Source of the DNA: Pseudaquabacterium inlustre
GTDB taxonomy: Bacteria; Pseudomonadota; Gammaproteobacteria; Burkholderiales; Burkholderiaceae_C
Reading direction: 5' to 3'
Assembly (NCBI RefSeq): GCF_038066595.1
Contig: NZ_JBBUTH010000009.1
Coordinates: 186,001-250,000, forward strand
DNA length: 64,000 nucleotides
The stretch's first letter is position 1. The number at the start of each line of letters is the position of its first letter. A program made the translations under genes and the position numbers. This document shows, one piece after another, positions 17,092 through 27,374 of the stretch. The notes under the pieces are model-generated. The model made no database searches and was not told where the DNA came from. It saw nothing but the letters and a program-made list of their open reading frames with translations.

Positions 17092-19617
17092 TCAGGCCTG
17101 CGGTGCCACCTGCCAGATGCGGCGCGCGTACTCGCCGATGGCGCGGTCGGCCGAGAACACGCCCATCGCCGCCACGTTGGCAATGGCCTGGCGTGCCCAG
17201 GCCTCGCGGTCGCGGTAGCGCGCATCCACCTTCAGCTGCGTCGCCACGTAGTCTTCGTAGTCGGCCAGCAGCAGGTAGTGGTCGCCGCCCCACAGCAGCG
17301 CATCCACCAGGCCGCGGTAGCGGCCGGGCTCGTCGGGGCTGAAGGCACCCGAGGCGATGGCATCGAGCACGGCCTTCAGCTGCGGCAGGCTCTCGTACAG
17401 CCGCATCGGCTGATAACCCGCCGCGCGGATGGCCGTCACCTCGCTGGCGCGGCGGCCGAAGATGAAGATGTTGTCATCGCCCACGGCCTGGCGGATCTCG
17501 ATGTTGGCGCCGTCGTCGGTGCCGATGGTCAGCGCGCCGTTGAGAGCCAGCTTCATGTTGCCGGTGCCCGAGGCCTCGGTGCCTGCGGTGCTGATCTGCT
17601 CGGACAGGTCGGCGCCAGGCATGATCGCTTCAGCCAGCGAGACGCCGTAGTTCGGGATGAACACCAGCTTGAGCCTGTCGCCGATGCGCGGGTCGTGGTT
17701 GATGACGCGGCCCACATCGTGGATCAGCCGGATGATCTGCTTGGCCATGGCATAGCCCGAGGCCGCCTTGCCGGCGAAGATCACCGTGCGCGGCTGCCAG
17801 CCCTGGCCGTCGGGGCCGTTGGGCTGGGCCAGGATGGCGCGGTAGCGCGTCACCACGTGCAGCACGTTGAGCAGCTGGCGCTTGTACTCGTGGAAGCGCT
17901 TGACCTGCACGTCGAACAGGCTGGCCGCATCGACCGCGATGCCGGTGGTCTCGGCGATCACGCGGGCCAGGCGCTGCTTGTTGGCCTGCTTGGCGGCCAG
18001 GAACTCGCTGCGGAAGGCGGCGTCGTCGGCCAGTGGCTTCAAGTGCACCAGCTGGTCCAGGTCACGCCGCCAGCCGGGGCCGATGCGGCGGTCGATCAGG
18101 CCGGCCAGCGGCGCATTGGCCTGGGCCAGCCAGCGCCGCGGCGTGACGCCATTGGTGACGTTGGAGAACCGGTCGGGCCACAGCGCCGCGAAGTCGGCGA
18201 AGATGGTCTGCACCAGCAGCTGCGAGTGCAGCGCCGACACGCCGTTGACCTGGTGGCTGCCGGCCACGGCCAGGTGCGCCATGCGCACGCGGCGTTCGCC
18301 GTTCTCGTCGATCAGCGACAGGCGGCGCATGAAGTCCAGGTCGCCCGGCCGCGCCGCCTGGGCCTCGACCATCAGCTCGTGGTTGATGCGGAAGATGATC
18401 TCCAGGTGCCGCGGCAGCACCTGCTGGAACAGGCTCACCGGCCAGGTCTCCAGCGCCTCGGGCATCAGCGTGTGGTTGGTGTAGCTGAACACCCGCTGCG
18501 TGATGCGCCAGGCCGGCGTCCAGGCAAAGCCGTGCTCGTCCACCAGCAGGCGCAGCAACTCGGCCACGCCGATGGCCGGATGCGTGTCGTTCAGGTGGAT
18601 GGCCACTTTGTCGGCCAGGTTGGTGAGCCGGCCGTGCTCGGCCAGGTGCCGTGCCAGCACATCCTGGATCGAGGCCGAGGTGAAGAAGTACTCCTGCTTC
18701 AGCCGCAGTTCGCGGCCGGCCGGCGTGCTGTCGTTGGGGTACAGCACCCACGAGATGTTCTCGAAGGCGTTCTTGAACTCGGCGGCGCGGGCGTAGTCGC
18801 CGCTGTTGAAGGCGTGCAGGTCGATGTGCGCGGGCGCCACCGCCTTCCACAGCCGCAGCGTGCTGACGCGCTCGGTGCCGTGGCCCGGCACCACCATGTC
18901 GTAGGCCTTGGCCTGCACCGTGCCGGCATGGCGCCAGACCGGCGGCACGTCGGGCGACTCCGGATGCTCGACCCAGCCCCCGAAGCGCACCGGATGCACC
19001 ACGCCGGGGCGTGGAAACTCCCAGGGCGTGCCATCCTCCAGCCAGGGGTCGGGGTGCTCGACCTGGCGGCCACCTTGGATGCTCTGCGCGAACATGCCGA
19101 ACTCGTAGCGGATGCCGTAGCCATAGGACGGCAGGCCCAGCGTGGCCATCGAATCCAGGAAGCAGGCCGCCAGGCGCCCCAGGCCGCCATTGCCGAGGGC
19201 GGCATCGCGCTCCTGGTCCTCGATTTCCTCCAGCGTGCGCGCATGGGTGGCCACGCTGGCGGCAGCTTCTGCACTCAGGTCGAGCGCGCCCAGGGCGTTG
19301 CCCAGGCTGCGGCCGATCAGGAACTCCATCGACAGGTAGACCACGCGGCGCGCCTGGGCGGCGCGATCGGCCGCATCGGCCTGCACCCATCGGCGCGAGA
19401 GCTCGCTGCGCGCCGCCTGCGACACGGCCCCCAGCAGTTCCACCGGCCCGGCGGCCTGCGGCGCCACGGCCATGGTGTGCAGCAGGTGCTGCTCGATGCG
19501 GCGGGCCAGGCCGGCCGGCGCGTCGGCGGGGCGGGGCAGGGCATCCGACGGCAGGCCGTGCGGCGTGTCGGGGCGGTCGGGGGTGGGGGTCGGGTCGGTG
19601 GGCATGGTGGCTGGCAT
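17092..19617 (-). CDS. glgP: Glycogen phosphorylase
   Basis: An 841-residue glycosyltransferase family 35 enzyme that releases glucose-1-phosphate from glycogen. The PLP-binding lysine is in ASGTGNMKLALNG near the C-terminus, and VYLSMEFLIGR and LGNGGLGRLAACFLDSMATL mark the N-terminal half. ATG 19617 gives MPATMPTD; ATG 19605 is equally possible. A hexamer AATAAT on the minus strand at 19632-19627 lies only 9 bases before ATG. The gene is divergent from glgC-glgA, so breakdown and synthesis are regulated from one 130-base gap. Confidence 0.93.
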   Translation of the reverse strand: MPATMPTDPTPTPDRPDTPHGLPSDALPRPADAPAGLARRIEQHLLHTMAVAPQAAGPVELLGAVSQAARSELSRRWVQADAADRAAQARRVVYLSMEFLIGRSLGNALGALDLSAEAAASVATHARTLEEIEDQERDAALGNGGLGRLAACFLDSMATLGLPSYGYGIRYEFGMFAQSIQGGRQVEHPDPWLEDGTPWEFPRPGVVHPVRFGGWVEHPESPDVPPVWRHAGTVQAKAYDMVVPGHGTERVSTLRLWKAVAPAHIDLHAFNSGDYARAAEFKNAFENISWVLYPNDSTPAGRELRLKQEYFFTSASIQDVLARHLAEHGRLTNLADKVAIHLNDTHPAIGVAELLRLLVDEHGFAWTPAWRITQRVFSYTNHTLMPEALETWPVSLFQQVLPRHLEIIFRINHELMVEAQAARPGDLDFMRRLSLIDENGERRVRMAHLAVAGSHQVNGVSALHSQLLVQTIFADFAALWPDRFSNVTNGVTPRRWLAQANAPLAGLIDRRIGPGWRRDLDQLVHLKPLADDAAFRSEFLAAKQANKQRLARVIAETTGIAVDAASLFDVQVKRFHEYKRQLLNVLHVVTRYRAILAQPNGPDGQGWQPRTVIFAGKAASGYAMAKQIIRLIHDVGRVINHDPRIGDRLKLVFIPNYGVSLAEAIMPGADLSEQISTAGTEASGTGNMKLALNGALTIGTDDGANIEIRQAVGDDNIFIFGRRASEVTAIRAAGYQPMRLYESLPQLKAVLDAIASGAFSPDEPGRYRGLVDALLWGGDHYLLLADYEDYVATQLKVDARYRDREAWARQAIANVAAMGVFSADRAIGEYARRIWQVAPQA

Positions 19618-19685
19618 GTGAATCGCATTATTGATGCCGCATGCCGTGCGAAAGCCCATGGCGGCATGGCACCATGCAACAGCAA

Positions 19686-19729
19686 GCCGGCATGGGGCGC
19701 GGGCAGGGGGCCCGCGGCGGTATGCCGGC
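19686..19729 (+). promoter_or_regulatory. Nested hairpin upstream of glgC
   Basis: Outer arms GCCGGCAT (19686-19693) and ATGCCGGC (19722-19729) enclose inner arms CGCGGGC (19698-19704) and GCCCGCG (19710-19716). Both stems are perfect. The element ends 18 bases before the first glgC ATG, so it would be part of the leader if transcription starts upstream. A second inverted repeat, ATGCCGC/GCGGCAT (19634-19640 and 19661-19667), lies on the glgP side of the gap. Confidence 0.5.
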
Positions 19730-19747
19730 GCAGTGGGTGATCCCGTC

Positions 19748-21069
19748 ATGCCTTCGATGAACCACCATGAGCTGGCCACCAGCCTCGATCTGCCCAAGCG
19801 CGCCGTCGCCCTGGTGCTGGCCGGCGGCCGCGGCAGCCGCCTGAAGAACCTCACCGACAACCGCGCCAAGCCGGCGGTGTACTTTGGCGGCAAGTTCCGC
19901 ATCGTCGATTTCGCGCTCAGCAACTGCCTGAACTCGGGCATCCGCCGCATCGGCGTCATCACCCAGTACAAGAGCCACAGCCTGCTGCGCCACCTGCAGC
20001 GCGGCTGGGCCTTCCTGAAGGGCGAGATGAACGAGTTCGTCGACCTGCTGCCGGCGCAGCAGCGGGTGGACGAAGAAAGCTGGTACCGCGGCACGGCCGA
20101 CGCCGTCTACCAGAACCAGGACATCCTGGCCGCCTACCGCGCCGACTACATCGTGGTGCTGGCCGGTGACCACATCTACAAGATGAACTACGCGCTGATG
20201 CTGGCCGACCATGTGGCGCGCGGGCGCGAATGCACCGTGGGCTGCATCGAGGTGCCGCGTGCCGAGGCCCATGCCTTCGGTGTGATGGCGGTGGACGAGC
20301 AGCGCAACATCGTCGAGTTCGTCGAGAAGCCGGCCGATCCGCCGGCCATGCCGGGCAAGCCCGAGCGTTCGCTGGCCAGCATGGGCATCTACGTGTTCAA
20401 CGCGCGCTTCCTGTACCGCGAGCTCGAGCGTGACATGGCCGACCCGAACAGCAGCCACGACTTCGGCAAGGACATCATCCCGGCCATCGTCAAGCGCGGC
20501 CAGGCCGTGGCCCATCCGTTCGAGATGAGCTGCGTGGGCAGCAAGCACGGCAGCGCACCGTACTGGCGTGACGTGGGCACGATCGACGCGTTCTGGGACG
20601 CCAACATCGACCTCACCGCCACCGACCCCGAGCTGAACCTGTACGACACGCGCTGGCCGATCTGGACCTACCAGCCGCAGCTGCCGCCAGCCAAGTTCGT
20701 GCACAACGCCGACGACCGGCGCGGCATGGCCATCGAGTCGCTGGTGTCGGGCGGCTGCATCGTCTCGGGTGCGGTGTTCCGCTCGGTGCTGTTCTCCAGC
20801 GTGCGCGTGCACTCGCATGCCAAGGTCAACTGGAGCGTGCTGATGCCCGGTGTGCAGGTGGGCCGCGGTGCCCGCCTGACCAAGGTGGTGGTCGACCGCG
20901 GCTGCAGCATCCCCGACGGCATGGTGATCGGCGAGGACGCGGCCGAGGACGCGCGGCGCTTCCACCGCAGCGAGCAGGGCGTGACCCTGGTGACGCGGCC
21001 GATGCTGGCGGCGCTGGCCAACGGCACCGGCGCCAATGCCGGCCCGGAAGGCGCGGGGGTGCCGTCCTG

Positions 21070-21070
<1 letters not shown>
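19748..21070 (+). CDS. glgC: Glucose-1-phosphate adenylyltransferase
   Basis: A 440-residue ADP-glucose pyrophosphorylase. The nucleotide loop LAGGRGSRL is followed by KPAVYFGGKFRIVDFALSN, and the C-terminal left-handed beta-helix domain starts near residue 300. It makes ADP-glucose, the committed step of glycogen synthesis, and the family is normally allosteric. ATG 19757 is an alternative start three codons in. Its stop overlaps the glgA start (TGATG), indicating translational coupling. Confidence 0.95.
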
Positions 21071-22524
<1,454 letters not shown>

Positions 22525-22538
22525 ACCGGGTGTACGCA

Positions 22539-22663
22539 GGGGGCTGCGGCCCCCGGTTCGGGTGGTGAGACGCCACCGGATGACCGCATCCGGGCACACA
22601 CCACTGTGAAGCAAGTTGCAAAACTGTAAAGATACGTTGCGTAACAAACCAAGAACGCAACGT
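22539..22663 (+). promoter_or_regulatory. Hairpin-rich gap between glgA and GT39 gene
   Basis: Four inverted repeats lie in the gap: GGGGGC-tgcg-GCCCCC (22539-22554), possibly ending the glg transcript; GGTGG/CCACC (22561-22577); CCGGAT/ATCCGG (22576-22593), which shares two bases with the previous one and so excludes it; and perfect 9-base arms ACGTTGCGT/ACGCAACGT (22634-22642, 22655-22663) around an A-rich loop. The A-rich stretch 22611-22655 is the likely promoter area, but I see no clean -35/-10 pair. Confidence 0.4.
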
Positions 22664-22703
22664 CGATGGGATCGGGCGGGCCGCCACGAGCGGCACCGCC
22701 GGG

Positions 22704-24392
22704 ATGTCGGCCGTTCTGCTGCTGTACCGGCCCATGTCCCAGCCCCCGTTCCTGCAACTTCCCGGCACCCGAGTCTGGCAGCCCGGCCTGCGGCAATGGT
22801 CCGAGCAACTGGCCGGCCAGTTCCCCCGCGCGGGCGTGCTGCTGGCCTGGCTGGTGCTGTGGTTGGTGTGGACGGGGCTCAGCACGCAGTCGCCGCCGGT
22901 CGACAACGCCGAGCAACTGAGCTGGGTGCGTTCGCTCGAATGGGGCTACTACAAGCACCCGCCGCTGCCGACGGTGCTGCTGTGGCCGTTCGTGCAGGTG
23001 CTGGGCCTCACCGAGACGGCCACCTATGCCGCGGCCGCGGCGGTGAACCTGGCCTCGCTGCTGATCCTGCACCGGCTGCTGCTGCGTCTGACCGGGGCAC
23101 GCCAGGCCCTGCTGGCCCTGTTGGCCACGCTGTGCGTGGGCTACTACAGCCTGCGTCTGGCCTACTTCAACCACGACACGCTGCTGATGCTGGCCCATCT
23201 GGCCGGCGCCTGGTGCGTCTGGCACGCGTTCGCCGCGCACAGCCATTCGGGCCGGCGGCTGGCCTGGTGGGGCCTGGGTCTGGCCCTGGGCCTGGGCGCG
23301 CTGGCCAAGTACCAGGTCTCGCTGACCGCGGGCGCCGCCTTCGTCTTCTGGGTGTTGCGCCAGGGCTGGCGCCAGGCCGAGTACCGCCGCGGGCTTGCCG
23401 AGGCCGCGGTCATCGCGCTGGCCGTGGTCTCACCGCACCTGCTGTGGCTGGTGAATCATGACTTCCAGCCCTTCGACTACGCGCGCCAGAACGCGCTGAC
23501 CGGCCGCCACACCCGGGTGCAGTGCTCGGTGGATGCGATGCGCTGGGTGGGCGATCAACTCGCCCAGCTGGCCGGGCCGCTGCTGCTCGGCCTGGGCCTG
23601 CAACTCGACCGGCTGCGCCGCGGCGTGCGGGCCTGGGGACCGGTGGCCATGGGCTGGCGCCGTGGCGGCGACGCAGCCCCGGCCGGACCGGGCGAGGCCG
23701 CCAGCGGGCCGTCGGGCGTGGGCGCCTTGCTGTTCTGCTTCGGCCTGCTGCCGCTGCTGTGGATGCCGCTGATGGCGGTGATGCTGAATGCGCGCATGCA
23801 CATGAACTGGGGCACGGCCTTCATGCCACTGACCTGCGCCGCGCTGATCCACTTCAGCGGTGCCTGGCGCTGGCAGCGCGTGCGCCTGGCCCACGCGCTG
23901 GCGGGCTTCGTGCTGGTGCAGGCGGTGCTGGCCGCCTGGGCCTGGCAGCAGCACCGGCTGCCGCGGCCGGTGTTCAGCCAGCACCGTTCGTCGCAGTTCG
24001 ATTCACAGCGCGTGGCCGATGCCATCGGCCCGCAGGCGCGCGCCGCCATCGGCGGCCCGGTGCGGGTGATCGCCGGTCGCCAGCGCCTGGTCAGCGTGCT
24101 GGCGCTGCGCCTGCCCGAGCGGCCGCTGGTGCTGGTGGATGGCCGCCCCGAACTGAGCCCGTGGCTGCCCGAGGACCTGAGCGCGCTGTGCGCGGTGCTG
24201 TGGGTGGGCGATGCCGGCGACCGCCCGCCGGCCGCCGTGCAGGCGCAGGCCGTGCCCGGCGGGCAGGGGCTGTGGTGGGGTGTGGAGGTGCTCAGCGAGC
24301 GCGTCGACCGTTGCCCCGCAGCGGCACTGGCCGTGCAGCGCCGCGCGCCGCCGGCGGCCGACCCGCTGGCAGATTCCCTGGGCGGGCTCTGA
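22704..24392 (+). CDS. GT39/ArnT-like membrane glycosyltransferase
   Basis: A 562-residue multi-pass membrane protein. After a first hydrophobic helix (LLAWLVLWLVWTGL) it has a DNAEQLSW segment and YYKHPPLPT, the acidic and KHPP features of the first periplasmic loop of GT-C transferases such as ArnT and PMT. About ten more helices follow, then a C-terminal soluble domain. It probably moves a sugar from a polyprenyl-phosphate donor to a lipid or protein. No donor-synthesis gene is adjacent, so substrate is unknown. An ATG at 22734 is an alternative start; neither has a strong ribosome-binding site. Confidence 0.75.
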   Translation: MSAVLLLYRPMSQPPFLQLPGTRVWQPGLRQWSEQLAGQFPRAGVLLAWLVLWLVWTGLSTQSPPVDNAEQLSWVRSLEWGYYKHPPLPTVLLWPFVQVLGLTETATYAAAAAVNLASLLILHRLLLRLTGARQALLALLATLCVGYYSLRLAYFNHDTLLMLAHLAGAWCVWHAFAAHSHSGRRLAWWGLGLALGLGALAKYQVSLTAGAAFVFWVLRQGWRQAEYRRGLAEAAVIALAVVSPHLLWLVNHDFQPFDYARQNALTGRHTRVQCSVDAMRWVGDQLAQLAGPLLLGLGLQLDRLRRGVRAWGPVAMGWRRGGDAAPAGPGEAASGPSGVGALLFCFGLLPLLWMPLMAVMLNARMHMNWGTAFMPLTCAALIHFSGAWRWQRVRLAHALAGFVLVQAVLAAWAWQQHRLPRPVFSQHRSSQFDSQRVADAIGPQARAAIGGPVRVIAGRQRLVSVLALRLPERPLVLVDGRPELSPWLPEDLSALCAVLWVGDAGDRPPAAVQAQAVPGGQGLWWGVEVLSERVDRCPAAALAVQRRAPPAADPLADSLGGL

Positions 24393-24407
24393 GGCCCGCG
24401 GCGGCGC

Positions 24408-25385
24408 TCAGGCCCCCGACTCGGCCACGATGCGCCACTGCCCGTCGATGCGCTGCAGGCGCAGCACGGCGGTGGACGTGCCTTCGCGCCAGCGGCCCTG
24501 GTTCTCCAGGCGCCAGCGCAGCTGCAGGCGGGTGTCCAGCCGGCCCTGGGCGTCGACCCGCGCCTCCTGCACGGCGAGCAGCTGGTACTGGCGCTTGGGC
24601 CAGCGGCGGGCGAACTCGGTCTTGTCGGCCAGGATGAGCGCCCAGTCCGCGCCGGCCTGACCGCGGTAGTCCACCCGCTCGGCATACAGCGGCCGCGAGC
24701 GTGCCAGCGCGGCGTCGGCCGCATCCTGCGCCGATTCGGCGGCCAGCCACTCCCTGGCGAAGCGTTCGGCGTTCACCGTCGCCGCAGCCTCGGCGACCGA
24801 GGTCGCCGACGCGCCGGCAGCGGATCGGGCCGCCGACAAGGCCGCCACCGGGGTGGCGACCGGCGCGGGCGCCGTGGCGTGCCGCACCGGCGGTACGGCC
24901 GGGGCCGGTGCCGGTGCAGGGGCCGGTGTCGGCGCTGAAGCCACCGGCGGTGCCGCGGCGTCGGCCACAGGCATGGGCACGGGCACGGGCACGGGCATCG
25001 GCATGGGTTGCGACGCCGGCACGGGCGGTGCGGCCGGCATCGATGCCGCGGCCGGCAGCGCAGCGGCCAGCGTGGGCATTGGCGCGGGCTTCGGTGCCGG
25101 CCTGGGCGCCGGTGCGTCGCCTTGCAGTCCCAGCCAGCCCCAGGCCATGGCCGCCAGGGCCAGGCCGCCCAGCCCCAGCGCCACCGCCGGCACCACACGG
25201 GCATCCAGGGCCCCGGGTGCGGCAACGTCGGCCGCGTTGGCGGGCTCGGGCACCCAGCCGCAATTGGTGCAGTACGGGCTGTCGGCCACCCAGGGCTCGC
25301 CGCAGCGCGGACATTCGGTCCAGCCGGCGGCGGCTGGCGGCTCGTCAGGCGCCAGGCCTGGCGTTTCGATCGCGGGCGAGGGCAT
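24408..25385 (-). CDS. Zinc-ribbon membrane protein with Pro/Ala-rich linker
   Basis: A 325-residue protein. An N-terminal zinc ribbon has Cys at 25, 28, 39 and 42 (CPRC ... CTNC). A membrane helix follows near 66-88, then a long Pro/Ala/Met-rich linker with repeats such as PMPVPVPVP. The C-terminal 110 residues look like a SnoaL/NTF2-type domain, with tryptophans and a RIDGQWRIVAESGA ending. ATG 25385 is chosen: the frame extends to 25592 but that part reads through the tRNA gene. Function unknown; an envelope stress or secretion accessory role is a guess. Confidence 0.7.
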   Translation of the reverse strand: MPSPAIETPGLAPDEPPAAAGWTECPRCGEPWVADSPYCTNCGWVPEPANAADVAAPGALDARVVPAVALGLGGLALAAMAWGWLGLQGDAPAPRPAPKPAPMPTLAAALPAAASMPAAPPVPASQPMPMPVPVPVPMPVADAAAPPVASAPTPAPAPAPAPAVPPVRHATAPAPVATPVAALSAARSAAGASATSVAEAAATVNAERFAREWLAAESAQDAADAALARSRPLYAERVDYRGQAGADWALILADKTEFARRWPKRQYQLLAVQEARVDAQGRLDTRLQLRWRLENQGRWREGTSTAVLRLQRIDGQWRIVAESGA

Positions 25386-25460
25386 CGGTACTTCTCGGCA
25401 AGGTGGCCCTGAAAACCCGCCCGGCGCGTCCGGCGTCGCGAAACGACGATCGAAAAAACA

Positions 25461-25502
25461 AAAAAAGCCCCGGCGCGCATGTCGCAGCGCTCCCGGGGCT
25501 TT
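25461..25502 (-). terminator. Intrinsic terminator of tRNA-Ser
   Basis: Read on the minus strand, arms AAAGCCCCGG (25502-25493) and CCGGGGCTTT (25473-25464) are followed by a run of Ts interrupted once. It lies about 40 bases after the tRNA and before the zinc-ribbon gene on the same strand. Confidence 0.9.
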
Positions 25503-25542
25503 GTGATGTTGTGTCGCGTCGAGCGCGTCAGGCAGATCGATC

Positions 25543-25633
25543 TGGCGGAGAGAGCGGGATTCGAACCCGCGGTGGGCTGTTAACCCACACACGCTTTCCA
25601 GGCGTGCGACTTAAACCACTCATCCATCTCTCC
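25543..25633 (-). tRNA. tRNA-Ser(GGA)
   Basis: A complete class II tRNA of 91 bases with encoded CCA. The acceptor arm is GGAGAGA/TCTCTCC with a G discriminator. The anticodon stem CACGC/GCGTG encloses the loop CTGGAAA, giving anticodon GGA (reads UCC/UCU). A long variable arm TGGG...CCCA and a canonical GGTTCGAATCC T-arm are present. Confidence 0.97.
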
Positions 25634-25647
25634 GTGGTCAGCCTGTG

Positions 25648-25675
25648 ATTCTAGCCCAGGCCGAGGGCTTGTCCG
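25648..25675 (-). promoter_or_regulatory. Promoter of tRNA-Ser
   Basis: On the minus strand a CGGACA hexamer (25675-25670) and TAGAAT (25653-25648) are separated by 16 bases. The -10 box ends 14 bases before the mature tRNA 5' end. Matches are 4/6 and 5/6 to consensus. Confidence 0.6.
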
Positions 25676-25708
25676 GGGCCTGCCGTGGCGTGCGTCACGC
25701 CGCTCGCC

Positions 25709-26638
25709 TCAGGGCTTCGGGGGCGCGGGGGCCTTCTGGCCGTGCTGCACCACGTTCAGCGCGCTGGCGATCAGGCCCGACACCTCGCTCAGGTTGCCGG
25801 GCACCACCAGCGCGGTGCTGCTGCGCGCCAGGCCGGCATAGGCCTCGATGGCGCGTTCGGCCACCTTCAGCTGCACGGCCGCATCGCCTCCGGGCTCGCG
25901 GATGGCCGCGGCAATGGTGCGGATGGCGTCGGCCGAAGCCTCGGCCACCGCCTCGATGGCAGCCGCTTCGCCCTGGGCCTTGTTGATCTCGGCCTGCTTG
26001 GCGCCCTCGCTGCGGGCGATCGCCGCCTCGCGCTCGCCGGTGGCGATGTTGATCTGTTCCTGGCGCCGGCCCTCGCTGGCGGCGATCAGCGCCCGCTTTT
26101 CGCGCTCGGCGGTGATCTGCGCCTGCATCGCGTGCAGGATCTCGCCCGGCGGCGTCAGGTCCTTGATTTCGTAGCGCAGCACCTTGACGCCCCAGTTCAC
26201 CGCGGCCTCGTCCAGCGCGTCCACCACGGCGGCGTTGATCGCGGCGCGTTCCTCGAAGGTGCGGTCGAGCTCCATCTTGCCGATCACGCTGCGCAGCGTG
26301 GTCTGCGCCAGCTGGGTGATGGCCACGATGTAGTTGCTCGAGCCGTAGCTGGCGCGCATGGCTTCGGTGACCTGGAAGTACAGGATGCCGTCCACCGTGA
26401 GCTGGGTGTTGTCCTTGGTGATGCACACCTGGCTGGGCACATCGAGCGGGATCTCCTTGAGCGAGTGCGTGTGCGCCACGCGGTCGACGAAAGGCACCAC
26501 GAAGTTCAGGCCCGGCGACAGCGTGACGTGGTACTTGCCCAGGCGTTCGACCACCCAGGCGTGCTGCTGCGGCACCACCTTGATCGAGCGCACCACGAAC
26601 AGCGCGGCGATGACGAGCAGGACGAGGACGATTTCCAT
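25709..26638 (-). CDS. SPFH/stomatin-like membrane protease partner
   Basis: A 309-residue Band 7/SPFH protein of the QmcA/stomatin type. One N-terminal membrane helix (about 2-18) is followed by the SPFH domain (RPGLNFVVPF-like region reads LSPGLNFVVPFVDRV) and a long coiled coil rich in AEREKRALIAASEGRRQ. Such proteins form ring assemblies in the inner membrane and often pair with an NfeD protein, which is exactly the gene upstream on the same strand. They act in membrane organisation and protease control. Confidence 0.92.
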   Translation of the reverse strand: MEIVLVLLVIAALFVVRSIKVVPQQHAWVVERLGKYHVTLSPGLNFVVPFVDRVAHTHSLKEIPLDVPSQVCITKDNTQLTVDGILYFQVTEAMRASYGSSNYIVAITQLAQTTLRSVIGKMELDRTFEERAAINAAVVDALDEAAVNWGVKVLRYEIKDLTPPGEILHAMQAQITAEREKRALIAASEGRRQEQINIATGEREAAIARSEGAKQAEINKAQGEAAAIEAVAEASADAIRTIAAAIREPGGDAAVQLKVAERAIEAYAGLARSSTALVVPGNLSEVSGLIASALNVVQHGQKAPAPPKP

Positions 26639-26735
26639 GGCATGCGGGGCCGGCGGACCGGCCGTGGTGGGAAGAGGGAGCGCGACCGGTGTGCGGCTGC
26701 GCCGTGGTGTCGACGGGCGTGCCGCCGTGGCGCGA

Positions 26736-27191
26736 TCAGGCCACCGGGTGCGGCGCTGCCGCGGCCGGTGTCAGCATCAGGCAGGTGCCGGCGATGGCCT
26801 GGATGACATGCGCACCGGCCGCGGGCGTGCCGGCGCCGGCGTAGCGGGCGTCCCAGGCCGCGCCGCGGTGCTGCACGCGGGCGCTGCCGTCGGGTTGCCA
26901 CTGGCTCACCAGCACGGTCTGGCCGATGTCGAGGTTCACGTCGGGATTGGCCTGCGCCGCCGGTGCGCCGGGCCGGCCCTGGCGCCGCAGGTGCCACAGC
27001 CCCACGGCACCGCCGCCCACCAGCGCCGCCACCAGCATCTGGCCCTGCGGCCCCAGGCCGGCGTGGGCGGCCAGGGCACCGGCCGCGGTGCCGATGGCCA
27101 GCATCAGCAGGTAGAAGGTGCCACTCAGCAGCTCGGCGATCACCAGGCCGCCGCTGGCCAGCCACCACAGGGTTGCGTTCGTCCAGGTCAC
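26736..27191 (-). CDS. NfeD-like membrane protein
   Basis: A 151-residue short NfeD protein: two or three membrane helices in the first 80 residues (WWLASGGLVIAELLSG, then LLMLAIGTAAGALAA) and a C-terminal OB-like domain (VLVSQWQPDGSARVQHRGAAWDA). Start chosen at GTG 27191 because GGGAGG lies 5 bases upstream; an ATG at 27269 would add 26 residues with no membrane or domain character. Likely the partner of the SPFH protein that follows after about 100 bases. Confidence 0.8.
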   Translation of the reverse strand: MTWTNATLWWLASGGLVIAELLSGTFYLLMLAIGTAAGALAAHAGLGPQGQMLVAALVGGGAVGLWHLRRQGRPGAPAAQANPDVNLDIGQTVLVSQWQPDGSARVQHRGAAWDARYAGAGTPAAGAHVIQAIAGTCLMLTPAAAAPHPVA

Positions 27192-27374
27192 CAGGGCCTC
27201 CCAGCCTGCAGGGTCGCGTTGGAAGCGTGCACCGCCCCGGTCGGGGCGGCTCGCCGACAGTGTAGTCACCGCGGGCGGCGAGGGCGGTCACGGCACAGCC
27301 ACCGCACGGCCCTACACTTCGCGCCTTCGCCGAGATTTCGGGTTTTCCATCACCCCTGGCCACTGGAGCCGCCG

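Noticed and set aside
17071..19740. Plus-strand 889-codon frame opposite glgP
   Set aside because: Antisense shadow of glycogen phosphorylase; composition is typical of GC-rich reverse reading and no motif is present.
24853..25090. Repeat-like GTGCGGG/GGCATGGG stretches
   Set aside because: They come from the Pro/Ala/Met-rich linker of the zinc-ribbon protein, not an intergenic repeat.
25386..25592. N-terminal extension of the zinc-ribbon protein
   Set aside because: It reads through the terminator and the tRNA-Ser gene; the GFESRSLR text is the tRNA T-arm translated.
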